From Isoetes taiwanensis (lineage: Eukaryota > Streptophyta > Lycopodiopsida > Isoetales > Isoetaceae), in NCBI GenBank assembly GCA_021234155.1, contig JAJEKV010000132.1, forward strand, positions 370,001-434,000: 64,000 bases of DNA, read 5' to 3'. A program made the translations under genes and the position numbers. Shown in pieces: positions 36,300-48,268 of the stretch (positions within the stretch are counted from its first letter, which is position 1; each line of letters begins with the position of its first letter). The notes below the pieces were generated by a model. That model did not search any database and was not told the origin of the DNA. It saw only the letters and a list, made by a program, of their open reading frames with translations.

Positions 36300-36470
36300 A
36301 AGTTAAAAAGGAAGGAAGGAAGGAAGGAAGGTACTTTTATCGTCCACGGAGACCAATCGGTCTATGGGACCCAATACAAAAACGCAGCAAGCGGATTACT
36401 GCCCGGATTAAAAAATCCCCGCCCCGAAGGGTTTTCGAGGGAAAAACCGTGGCAGCAATCAGCCTGCTGA
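36300..36470 (-). repeat. SINE fragment with GGAA tail
   Basis: Reading the minus strand, the family 3' end GGTCTCCGTGGACGATAAAAG is followed by a TTCC repeat (36312-36335). Upstream lies a GC-rich body with TTTTTCCCTCGAAAACCC. It shares the 3' end with the copies at 35511, 37018 and 37618. Confidence 0.6.
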
Positions 36471-36624
36471 CAAACTGTGCTAATCATATAAAATGCAGAA
36501 ACATCCCAATATATACAGTCATGCACCACCCCCGTAGTGCCTAGTCAGTGGACAGCCAGGCGGGGGCAAAGGTGACCTCGCAGGTCCAGTACCTCCTGGA
36601 TGTATGACCCCAGGGCACGTACTG

Positions 36625-37016
36625 ACGGTAGAAAAGAAAAAGCAAAAAAAGAAAAAGGTAGAAAAGGAATAGGGGAAAAAAAAAAAAGGAAATAGAAAAG
36701 GGATGGGAAGAAAGGAAAGGGAAAATGAAAAAAAAAAAAGTAAAAAGGGAAAAAAAGGCAAAAAAGGGAGGAGGGGGAAATGAAAAGTAAAACAAAGGGA
36801 GAAAAGATAAAAAAGAGGAAAAAAAGAGGGAAAACAAGGAGGAAAGAAAAAGGAAAAAAAGGGGGAGAGGGATTCAATTGAATTGGATGGAAAAAGAAAA
36901 AAATTGAAGAAAAAGGAAAATGCTAAAAGAAAAAAAGGAGAAGAGAAAAAAGGGGAAGAAAGAAAAATAGAAAAAGGTAATAGAAAAAATAAAAAGTTAA
37001 GAAGATAGATAGATAT
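36625..37016 (+). repeat. Polypurine tract of about 390 bp
   Basis: The plus strand is almost entirely A and G. The long minus-strand open frames rich in Phe, Ser and Leu (for example 36519-37031) are a direct consequence and not genes. Such tracts can form triplex DNA. Confidence 0.9.
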
Positions 37017-37148
37017 TATTTTAACGTCCACGAGACTCTACAACAAACCATTGGATGGTTCTAAATATAACGCGACTTTGGGTGATTTCGAACTCGAGAT
37101 ATACGTGTTCTAGGACTAGTATGTTACCACTAGACCAAAGGCCCAGCT
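37003..37148 (-). mobile_element. tRNA-derived SINE
   Basis: On the minus strand the element begins near 37148 with an RNA polymerase III A box, TGGTCTAGTGG (37127-37137), followed by a B-box-like GAGTTCGAAATC (37084-37096). It ends with GAGTCTCGTGGACGTTAAAA and a TATC microsatellite (37003-37017). It is not a tRNA gene, because the cloverleaf is not complete. Related 3' ends occur nearby, each with a different microsatellite tail. Confidence 0.7.
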
Positions 37149-37460
37149 AAAAATAAAAAAAGAAAAAGAAAGAAAGAAGAAAAAAATAAAAGCGAAACAA
37201 GAAATAGTTAAAGAAAAGCAACAAAAAGGAAGCAAAGGAGAGAAAAAATGAGATAAATTTGCACAAACCTCTTGTAAGTTATAGCTCAGCAACGCTGGGC
37301 TTGGTTTCTAGTAAGATGATAAAGATGAGATTTAAAAATCTTATGTCCGCCTCTTCTAATACTTTTTTAAACCATGCAACTTTTAGAAAAATATAAAACA
37401 TGACATTCTTTATGTTAGAGTTAGAGATATGATAATAGTTCCTTGATCATGATGCTGATA

Positions 37461-40400
37461 TTACATCCTATGTCTCAAGGGTGCGCTTGGTTCAACATAT
37501 ACTTTGATTTTATGCCATGAATTATTCAAAACTCCTCGCAAGTTCCAAATACTCTTGACATCTTCAGGTTGCACATTTGCTGAGGTGTCCACCTAAAATG
37601 AAAATAGAACATACAGAGATTTTTAACATCCACGGAGACCAATTAATTTGTAAGCGAGAGGGCAAAGGAGAGATAATTTTAATACTCACAGCTTTGGCAA
37701 TTATTGTGGTAGTTGCATTTAATACAATTGGAAGTTCCCATAGAACCCATGCCCATCTAGCATTAGATACATCGTCCCCAACATAAGAATCAAACATCTT
37801 TTGAAATCGTTTTGCTTCTACCCATGTTTTTCCATCATCGATTGAAACATCTACTCGTTCTACCCCGCGTCCTCCTCCACTTACAGCATAACCTTGCAAA
37901 ACAACCTGTAAAGGTTATCAGGAGTTGGAAGTCTTAAATGGACCCACACATGTTGACACTGTCTTGCATAACAATGATATGCTCCAAACTATCAATAAAG
38001 AAGGGTGATAGAGATAAACCTCACTCCCTTGTTTCAACAGTATTCCTTCATGTGGACTACAAATTGCACACTACAAAACAAAATAAGTAATATTAGGCAA
38101 TTGTATATATAGATCAAGTTGGTCTTAAGAAATTCCTCCTACATTCTTTCTTGCTAATTTTTTTTGTCGATGTATCATGCTTGCTCTTGAAATGCACGAC
38201 GACATGTTTAGAGTATTTAGTAGTCTCGCATTTCATCATGAGAAGGAAGCTAATATTCATTTGACATTATGAAGTAATTGCCCGAAGTTATGCGTGAACC
38301 CATTCTCTTTAGATAAAGAAGGCTGAAACATGAGCTTCTCCTATCACTAAACTCTACAGTGTTTTCTTTCCTTTCCAAGATGGGATTGTGAAATTACATG
38401 ATAATCAACTTGGAGCTGCTAAACCATGATAATTATGTCATATGCCTTTTCCCAATTATTGGACCAAAATTGGCTTTTTATAACCAAATCAGCCTTTTAC
38501 AACCAACTAGTGGACTGACGAAAATGTGTTCTATTCTAATTGGTGTGCGTACATTGCATGAGCGCTCTTCTCTGGGGTTTGTGGAGTATGGGGTTTGTGT
38601 AGGAGGGGGCAGGGACCTAGGGTCCTACCTGTATAGGAAAATCCATTAGGGGTCGTCGTGTGTACCAATCAATATTATGCCAATCCACAGTTGGTGGAAA
38701 CATCTTATAGTCTTTTTGCATAAAAAAACCCTGCTATAGAATGAATCACTTAGAAATTTGTCCAATTAAAGAAAAGAAATAAAATAAAATGATGTTAAAG
38801 ATAACCTGGCTTTCCTCCTCCTTGACGAGAATTGAAGCCAACCATTTAACAGAGCGTGCCCCAATAACACCAGGAACCACAACACGCAAGGGATATCCAT
38901 GGTCTCTATTAAGCTCCTACAAGTATGACGACAATTACTACTTTGCACAATAGATATAACAATAAACTCATACATACTTGTCCGTTCATTTCATACGCTA
39001 GTAAAACATCATCAGCTGGTGTAGTAGCTTGTATTAAAGGTACTGATGCTTTGTATGGTCCTCCATTTTCTTCCTACATTTAGAATCAACTTGTTAACAA
39101 AAAATAGATAAAGACATTACTAGATTTATTGCATTAAAGAGCAAAGCTAGCACTCTTGTCTATAACTAGTCCTTCAAATCTTGAAAATGCAATCCCCTCC
39201 TTACCCCGCCTTTTGCCATGGCCTATTGAAGATTAATGTTCAAACTATAGGGTAAACATTTCTTGAGGATTGACATGCAAGCTATTAGTCTATTGAAGAT
39301 TGATCAAATTATAGGCTAAGTATAAGTAACACTGACATGCAAGCATGGCAAATTGCCAATGTCATGCAGATCTCATTGCCAATGGCCCTTAACGCGATAC
39401 TTCTTTTAGTGATCTCATTCAAAAGTTTATTTAACAAGGCGTCAAAGTCAAGATGCTATGGATTGCTCCTAGTTAGTGTAATACATGCTTAGGTCGCTTA
39501 AACTGAAGGATATTGTGCTAGATTGGATATCACATACGATGGAAAGATGCAAGAAATGGGAGAGGTCTTGGATAACTCAAACTATGAATTTGGAATTGGG
39601 ACGGGAACTCAAACAAAGAAATATAAAACAAAAAGATAAGTTCTTAGTGCTTACTTCAAAAGGAGGGGGTATAGAACCTAATCTCTATATCTAATTTGAT
39701 TAACTCACATCGATATTTGAAAAAACAAGATAAAAAGCATAACAAAAGCAAAACTGAAAGATATAACTTACAGGGCAAGCATCAACGCTAATGAACTCGA
39801 CGTATCTACCTCCAAGGGTAGAAACATAAGTGTGCAGAGGTACACCAGCATGATTGAGCACATCCGAAAGTCGTGCTCCTCCCCAAACACCTAATCATGA
39901 TACGTTTTCGATCATGACTAGCATCTTTATAGCTTAAAAGTACCAAGAATAGCTAATAAAATATTATATCATACCGTTGCCAAGAGCACCTATTCCCCAA
40001 CCAACTCCTTTTACAGTCCTTACATTGCTCATAGCTGTCCTACGATTACCTGCACACTATAAAACAAGTAAAAACTTTCATAAGATTGAGATGGACAAAA
40101 GACAAATAGATAGAAGGCCATGGCTGAAATAAATAGATAAGTAGATAATAAAATGGAGATGGATTTTAAATTTATTGTCCCATCAATGAACCAATTTTGT
40201 TATCCACAAAAGCTATGTAGGCTAACCTATAGAAACAAACAATACAATATAGACATATCACCATGCACACCCACACGCACTCATGTAGAAGAAAGGAGGA
40301 CCTGTAAAGTGGCTATGATTTCATGCTTTGGAAATCTCCTGCAATGCAAAACATGAAACCATGAGTTTCCCTTTCAAAGAAATTTGATACTCTACAATGC

Positions 40401-41229
40401 AAACTCCTAACATACTTGATATCTTCAACGGACAAACTTAAGGGTGTGTTTATTAACCCTCCAATCTCCACCTTATACCTATAAGAAGAGAAAGCTTACA
40501 TGTTAGAATAACTTCCAATGATAAAGGGTTGATCACGATGGGGCACCACCGAGGTAGCAGCGTGCGCCATTGATACTTATTGACAAAAGAAACAAAAGAA
40601 AAACAAGCTATCGACAATTGCAATCTTGACCACCTAGATTTGTTTGACACAATAAGAAAAGCTTAAGCATTTATTTTGTTATGTCTCAAACTATCCAACA
40701 AGAAAAGATAATGAAATGACAACAATAACAACAAACAACAAACAACAATATGATGTTATTGAGTTCGCAGAATAGTACTCTGATGGATCATCGAGGATAG
40801 GTATAGGTCCATGATTACGCTTGAAAAACAACTCTGTTGGCGTAATAAAAGATGATACAAGTGGTGCTGGTGGCGGCTCGGCATTGAAAGGTTCCTAGAA
40901 TCAAAAAATGAATTGAATGAATGGAACTGAATTGAACCAATCTTTATATTCCTAGAATCAAAAAATGAATTGAATTGAATGGAACTGAATTGAACCAATC
41001 TTTATGAACTGTACATTGCACTAAACTCCAAGAGTTCACTATGTGTATGATGAAGTTCTTAAGAATTGTGATATATGTTGCACATGTCAACACATACAAT
41101 TTCTCTATAACTGTGTATATTAAAAAACAGAGTCTCTAAAAAAGCAAATGCACCTTATGATTGATAATAAATGCCGGATTTCGCAGTGGCTCTGCACTGT
41201 AATCTGTAGGTCCTTTCAGCCCACCCATG
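37461..41229 (-). CDS. Sulfite oxidase, plant type (12 exons)
   Basis: Oxidises sulfite to sulfate with a molybdenum cofactor, in plants usually in peroxisomes and with oxygen as acceptor. Exons, in coding order: 41154-41229, 40779-40894, 40416-40478, 40302-40338, 39975-40056, 39772-39890, 38978-39073, 38806-38916, 38629-38730, 38020-38070, 37690-37905, 37461-37592. All junctions are GT-AG and the phases agree, giving about 399 residues, close to the 393 of Arabidopsis. Seen are [10 protein letters not shown], the Mo-ligand region [32 protein letters not shown], and the dimerisation domain [17 protein letters not shown]. No heme domain is present, as in plants. Two oddities: exon 1 contains one extra A near 41160, giving TCA TAA before the donor, and the C-terminus (PLRHRM) lacks an SKL-type peroxisomal signal. 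Identification is firm; integrity depends on that one base. Confidence 0.93.
40890..41010. repeat. Intronic tandem duplication in the sulfite oxidase gene
   Basis: Two tandem copies of a block starting CCTAGAATCAAAAAATGAAT, about 55-60 bp each, begin at the exon 2 acceptor and lie in intron 1. The duplicated splice acceptor could be used alternatively. Confidence 0.8.
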
Positions 41230-42255
41230 CCTTTAAAACGCACGCCATTTGCAAATGAGCAACCAAATATACTTGGAAGCAAAACAGCTTATAATGAAAA
41301 AGATGATACGAGGGAAAAGATTCTTCCTTTTGTTGGATACATGCAAAATAAAGGACCTGCCACAAAAAAAATGATGAACAGAATTGAGAACTTACTTTTG
41401 AGTGTGACGATGCTGCTTGATTCCGGCAGCAATGCTTATAAGCGGCGATGGAGATGCTAGGAACATTCTCCCACAGAAACGGCGGCAATGGTGGCGGTAA
41501 GCGTAAAATTAATTTAATGGGTTTCGTGTGCCCCAAGTAGCCGCCACTTCCAGTTTTTTTTTTATCCTCTCCATTTCCTTTGTTTTCCGCCCCTTTTTTT
41601 TTGGAAGTGGGTTGATAGAATATGCCTTTCTTTGATGCCTCTGTCCATTCCTTTGCATATCTCAAAGAGGGCTTTTTGCATAACAAGGATCTGGAGCATC
41701 CCGGAGGTATGAGACCTAAATCTGCTGCAAAATTTCATTGATTTCTCTCAAGGGTTGAGGCCAGATTGTTGCATTAGTGGGTTATTTAATGCTTCAGCTT
41801 ATGGAGAAGCCTCTTTGGTGCTTTGAGACAGTTACTTGTGGCAGATGGTTGTGTATCAGTGGTTTTGTTTATAGTAGTGAGTTGCTACATTGCATATCCA
41901 TGGCAGATATTCACGCTCATGTATTCATATTTGTTTGTCAATGTACAGATGGTATGTTATTCTGATCTGTTGAGAGTGGACATACATAGCAGTAGAAATG
42001 TAGTCTGCTATGTTGACCTCTCTAATGGCCTGCAAATTATACGGTGACACAGATAATGCAGAAAGGAAAAAGATGATGTGCTATATCATTCATGATTGGT
42101 GCTATATATGGCCTGACGTACAGTTACCTGATCAAAGAAAAACATTTATGGATTTAAGAGCATGCTCAGCAATTGTGATGAACATTTCATCATCGGTAAT
42201 ACCGTTCTATCTCTGAACCTGAAGCTTTTAAGACTTAGCCTTGCATTTAGCGGAA
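41230..42255. other. Upstream region of the sulfite oxidase gene and spacer
   Basis: 41230-41700 is the likely promoter side of the sulfite oxidase gene; a TTATAAG motif on the minus strand at about 41288 is a possible but unproven TATA box. Short plus-strand frames at 41777-42216 have no recognisable motif. No other gene is supported. Confidence 0.4.
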
Positions 42256-45200
42256 GAACTCTTGCAGTGGGCTCGCCTGAAACTTTGGGCTGTGTATTTG
42301 CTTATGCTTTTAAGATTTAGCCTTGCATTTAGCGGAAGAACATGCAGCAAGATATGTTGTTTATAAACATCACAGCATAATTGAAATTTGGCTCCTCATT
42401 TTTGGGCTTGAAGCTATAAACAACAACAAAATGTCCACAAGCCATCCTTTTAATAAAGCCATGACAGAGAATTTAAGGATGTTATATCAAACATGCTAGC
42501 TTGGAGGAATCTTACACAACATTCAATAATTTGCTAATATTCTGATAATTTTAAGATTATGCAAATGAGGATGGGATTAATCCAGATAAAATGGTCTTCC
42601 ACAGCCAACTGGAGGCATATTCTAGCAAGGCTGCCTTGCTAACAAGGGTGCAGAATTCTTCATGAACAACGAGAGTGGATGCATTCCTTATTGAAGTTAG
42701 CTTAACCGGATGTCATTGACAAGGCATAAAAGAAATATCTAGCAATGCATTTAAATTGACAGGGCACAAAAGAAAGCCAACTCAAGTCATGACAATAAAT
42801 ATGATTTATTATATCTGAACTGAGATAGTTTCGAGAACTTTAAAGGTGATAATCACATAATCAGATCAAAATGAGAGTTGAAGGGAATGTACCTAATTGT
42901 CATTACGAGGAGATGCATGCAGCTTCGGCTAGAAGGATCTTTCTAAGAACGTCACCAGGCCATACACGCATTCTCCATTGTTTAGGTCACGTAACAGCGT
43001 GAACCATGATCATGCGATGGCACCTCCGTTCAGTACAGAAATTAGAGCCAGAAAAGGGCAAAATAGTCAAAAGGACAGAGTTATAGCGTGAAATATACGA
43101 TGTAGATAAACCCCTAGAGTGCATATGTCTTACACGATGATTTACGAATCATGCTTATTTTATCTGCGTCTGCTAGAAACATTCATATTCTTGTGCAATT
43201 ACAACCCCAATTGTCTTGAAATCCATTTCTTTTTGTGACCTGCAATCAATTCCAGAACCAAATTTAGAGCCAGTATTTCCACTTCCAGTTCGTAGCACCA
43301 ACATTGTCCAATAACAACTCCAATTTCCTTGAAAGAACTTTTTTGTCCTTGAAATTTAGAGCCAACCTTTCCAGTTCCTAATGAGCATGACTGATGAGCC
43401 TTCTAGAATGAACAGATAAAACCAGGAAAGGAAGCAAAGGCCTTATTTAAACAGCTATACTTAAAAGCAGCAGCAAATACACAACTCAAAGACTACCGAT
43501 TCTGGTACATATTATTGTCTGTCTCATCAAGAGGCAAGGCAGAAATCTGCTCATTTTCCATGGCATCTCCAGTTGAGCGGAGATATAGATTCAAACCGGG
43601 GCTAGTGGAAAGTAAAAGGTAGAACCTTGCAGTATATCCAGGGCACACAGTTTTGACAGACATACAAACTAGGTAAGATGGCTGCTTCTTTTTCGAGTAC
43701 ACATAAATTAAAGCAAGGCTATATCTCCATGTCCAAGCCCGACCCTAATCGTCCAAATTCTAACACTTTTATGCCTCATCTAACCAGCACAGGCCACAAA
43801 AGGTTGTCATTACATGGACTTATCTGCCCTCTTTCTTACATGTTTTGCCTCAGCACTTTTATTTCATATGCTACTCGAAGGCACAGCCAATCTTTTGGGA
43901 TCCTAGTCTAGAAACAATTTCCATGTGATTATTTACGAAAGCCATAGCTTCGAATTGAGCATTTAATTCAATGCTTGATGCACCAAACGCCAAACAAATG
44001 AACGTACTGGCAGTTAGGCTCTTACTCATCAAGGTATATCTAGCACTGTTCATCATTTTGCACAGAAGAGTAGCAGATCATGTGAGGAAGGGCATTTTGC
44101 ACAGAGAAGTACCAGATCATAAAACCGGAAAAAAGAAAGAAAGAAAAAAAAAAGGGGTTTCAAAAGAAACGTACTTGATGCCGACTTGCTACAGAATAGT
44201 CTTGCCGCTGTCTTGGTTCGCCGCAAGATGTGACTTTTGTTTATGATGATGCGCAATCATCAGTGACTTAGAAGGAATCCGGCAACAGAAACGGAGTGGA
44301 TGGCATAAAATGTATATCCCACAGGCGCTTCTCGAGATATTTGAAAGCATATATAAGAAACATGAAAGCAAAATTAAGCACGACTATACTTGAACAGGAT
44401 CTGTTCTATAGTTCGTACTAGGAACTATGCTGAAAATGCATAGACAAATCTCACAACCCGGACGATGAAGTGGAGCCTGCTGGCTTGAGCGCGATTGCCG
44501 GTTCTGCTCTTCCTTGTGAAGTGTAGGCCATAGATGACCGTCACAGTGGTACATTCCTCCACTGCTGAAGGTCAGCAGGCAGTCTGACGGGTTCCCTTTT
44601 ATTTTTTTATGACCATTAGACCTCCATATGTGTTCAAATTTACACATCAAACGCTAACCCCTGGCTCAGTGGGTTCTTAGCATATTCTAAGGATATCTTG
44701 GTATATGCCTGGTACATTTTGAAAACTGCTCCAAACCTGCTAGAGCCCGTAAACTGGCGGTCATCCTCGTTGCTGGGCGAAGCCCTTCTTACCATGTAAC
44801 TGGTAGCCGGAACAAAATGCTGGCCCTCTCCTCTAATGCATTAATCTGCAAGAATTGCATTCCAGATCCCCATTAGTCCCTCAGAGCTAGAGCCGCATGC
44901 CAGAGCTGGAACAACATCCCTGAAAGCCTCATTGCACTTGTTTTTGGTCGTTGGGTTTTTTTCTGCCCCGTTAGGTTTTTCTTGCCGAAATTGATTTCCC
45001 TGCGCCGAAAGGGCTTAATCTGCTGCTGCGTTTGCTTGTTCTGCTTCCGGCCACTGCCCTTGCTGCCGAAATTGCTCTCTAGGAGGAGGATCAGAGAACA
45101 GGGACTGAAGGAGCTCTCAAGGTGTTCGAAGTTGCCAGGTAGATTGATTTGCAAATATTTTGATGCCATTCATGAGCATATTTTTCTTAAACAGAATTCA

Positions 45201-45535
45201 CTAGTTGAAAACAAAGGATCAGCAGTTACAGTTGCAGTAATATAGTTGTTGAGTAGCTAAACAGTTACAATTCACATCCATTATAGCTATATATCTATTA
45301 TTCTCTGTCGCATTTATTGTTTGAAAATTTGTCTAACTCATCTTAAAAATCACGAGATTCTTTAGATGTCTATCTTTAGATGCTTTTGAACTATGGTGAA
45401 AAGAAACATCACAGTTAGTTGCATTATCACATTAGGAAATATACTTATTTGCCTGTAGGATTAATGTATATGGCATTTGTTTGGTGTGCATCCTTAGATG
45501 AGTCATCTAGGTTCGAACCTTAGAACCTGAGTGAA
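42256..45535. repeat. Duplicated segment copy C, 5' part
   Basis: Co-linear with 7830-11494 (copy A) and 26910-30157 (copy B). At its left edge a short piece of the unit is repeated (GATTTAGCCTTGCATTTAGC occurs at 42315 and a relative at 42228). No gene is recognised in this part. Confidence 0.85.
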
Positions 45536-46140
45536 ATGGATTCAGCAATCCACTCCTCTACAATGCTAATAAGGTCGACTTCTGCTGCTCTCTTTTCTAA
45601 CCACCGGAGCGCTATCTTAAGAAACACATCCTTTGGACCTGCTACTACTGGATCATTTGTTCATCCCCAAGGTATGTTCCCCCCAATGTCTTTCTGTTAA
45701 TGGTAAACTGAAGAATTCCGTCGATCATTTCAAGCAATCTCTCTTTAGTCTATTATCTTACATTTTGAAGATCTTCTTTCAGGTAAGACAGCATATCCAG
45801 AGCGTATCAGCTCGACAGTTGCAAAAGAAAGCACCACAGCCATGACTGAGGATGCCATTGTTAAAGGTATCAACGATATGATTGATGTCAACCCACCTAG
45901 AGGGACCCGGAGATTCCCCCACGAAGAAATGCAATTATGTAATTGGCTCTTTGGTCACTTTCGCGAGGTAGTATCAATTTTTTACTCACTCCTCCTTAGT
46001 GTCCGATAATTTTTTTGCACTGGAAAGTTCTCCAGATTATTCAATTTTATAGAGTTGGACTTCCTCGTGCTATAGTTACATTTTTTAGAAGGCTTGGTCT
46101 TAATTCCCAAGATGTTGGTATCAAGGTCTCGAACCGGAAG
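45536..46140 (+). pseudogene. Histidyl-tRNA synthetase 5' fragment, copy C
   Basis: Exon 1 (45536-45671), exon 2 (45783-45967) with DVNPPRG, and a distant exon (46076-46140) with FFRRLGLNSQDVGIKVSNRK are arranged as in copy B. Copy C differs from copy B by small indels, one of which shifts exon 1. The exons between are missing, as in the other copies, so this deletion predates the duplication. Confidence 0.78.
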
Positions 46141-46649
46141 GTATGTAGCAGCAGGTTTTGGTCTCTCCAATGCTGTGAATGGTCTAGGATTTCATCTATT
46201 TTTAGCCATGAGCTCAGACGAACATGCACTGTCAACTTGGACGGAAAAAAGAGAACTTGAACACAATACTTTCTGCCCAAATAGACTGGGCTTTTGATCA
46301 CCTGGTCATTTAAAGGAGGTGTGCCTGAAAGTAGTAGAGATGATCTAGATCACGCATAGAAAAAGTCAATATACTATTTATGGTACTAGCTTTCTTCTGG
46401 ACATCACATTCATAATAGGGCAACTGGAAGGAGCGATAAGTAAACTTCTCGCCCAAAAAGTTTAAAATGGAATCTATGGTTGATTGTTACACGAGAGGCT
46501 AAGTGAGAAGCCTGCCAGATTGAAGGTAAGAGATGGCGTGCATTATAGTGTTGTTCAATGAATGGATGAATACCATATTGCAATACTGGCAAGTATATTT
46601 AAAGTTGTTTTGCGAAATGCGGCGACTATGACGTGCAAGTCTTGTAAAA

Positions 46650-47010
46650 GGGCTTCCATTGTAATTCACATGGCAGTATAAAGGGGATCCAATCACAAAG
46701 ACTATCAAGGAGATCAACATGGCTATAGCAGGGATGCCAAAACCCCAAACCCAGCCTATGTTCTCCTGTATATACACAATCACAGTGATAGATAACAACA
46801 CTGCTAAGCCAAGCCCAAAATAATACCAATTGAAAAAGCTGAAAGACTGTTTTTTCTACTTAGGATCGTTTGGATCAAACTGATCTGCTCCAAAAGCAGC
46901 CACACATGGCTTGATGGCGCTTGCACCCATTGCAAGGGTCAAGGACTAATTTAATACTTGCTCATAGGGCGTGCCAGCAGGTTTACAAGCATGCATGTAA
47001 GCAATCTGTG
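46650..47010 (-). pseudogene. NPF/PTR transporter fragment, copy C
   Basis: Minus strand encodes GASAIKPCVAAFGADQFDP and, in a shifted frame, ENIGWVWGFGIPAIAML followed by GSPFTRL, matching the middle helices and loop of POT-family NPF transporters. The same premature stop after DPK is present as in copies A and B. Confidence 0.72.
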
Positions 47011-48268
47011 GTATATTTACTTTGTGTTTAGTGAAACAAAGGTAGAATGCTGCCATGCTTCAACACCAAGGCAGAAATGAAGTAATCTGAGATTTGTAAC
47101 TTCAAAAAGCTTAAGGCCCTTCCAAAAATTTGGGCAATTGGATGTGACAAGAAAAGAGAGATAGGACCAAGGTATTTGCTGGGCATCCTGCCTGCAACAC
47201 TTCGCTTGAGACAATCATGGCAATCCTGCCAAAAGAATCTCACGGCACTCCAGGCACTCCTGCATTTGTGCCGCCATGGGAGTCCTGCCAGTGCCGCCAT
47301 GGGAGTCCTGCCAACGTCACGATCCCCAAGCCATGCACTCTTTCGATCTGTTTAGGATGGTTTTGATACCATGATGGAATTAGTCAAGAAGGAGAGATGC
47401 AAGAACTGGAATACGTCTTTATTGAAAGAGAAGATACTTAGGCATGGTTCCGAATGTCTACATCCAAATGTCTTCTAACAAACTAAGAACCATTGGGCTT
47501 ATATGAAAGGAATTTATTCCGTTTTTCTTAATCCGTAACCAACTTGGTGTCATGGAAGATCAAGTTCAAATCTGCCTAACAAACACTTTTTTTCTTTTGT
47601 AGCTTGTGTTCACATAATGCTGTTTGAACTATGCTCATGCAAAAGTTTAAATTCGAAACATACCCTGCCAAGTGCACCTAAATGTCCAGAGAAGCATTGA
47701 ATGTACAAAAACATTCTGCAACATATAAGAATGTCTGAACTCTTCGCATTGAGAATATCTCAGAACAGAGCAATGTCAGCACCATTAATGGCCCATCTAA
47801 CCACCATGCGCATGGTTTCCTCAATCTGCTAACGTGCAACTATTTTAACCAAACTTGCACGTGCAACATATCCGTGAAAATAAACACAGCTGTCTAATGT
47901 TTCTTGCATAAAGTTCTTACGAGGTTAGGATTTCTTCCTTGAACAACGAGTCTTATGAGGTAAGGATACCAACCTGATCATTGATTCGCCATTATGAAAA
48001 ATAGATAGTCAATGCTCTGGCCCTGAAGCTTCGGAGATTGTAGACTGCCAGCATGCCACATTAGATTCTCTTGCTCATTCAAACCACAGATGCACAATCT
48101 TGTTGTTTGTGGTCCAAATACTTGCCATAATTGTTTCCTTATATTTTTCTGTAAAAAATCCTTCGAAGGAATTAATTCAACATTTGAACTGTCCAATTGG
48201 CTTATTCATGACCTAGACTTGAATCAGATCTTTGCATTATGGAAATGGAAATGGACCTGAGCTCACAT
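47011..48268. repeat. 3' part of duplicated segment copy C
   Basis: Matches 12986-13740 of copy A except for an extra block of about 508 bp (47600-48106) that copy A lacks. The match stops at CTGAGCTCACA. No gene is recognised in the extra block. Confidence 0.7.

Noticed and set aside
36519-37031. 170-residue Phe/Ser/Leu-rich minus-strand ORF as a membrane protein
   Set aside because: It is the complement of a polypurine tract, which forces this composition; other frames are equally open.
37003-37148. A true tRNA gene on the minus strand
   Set aside because: A and B box-like motifs are present but acceptor-stem pairing and anticodon arm are not, and it ends in a microsatellite.
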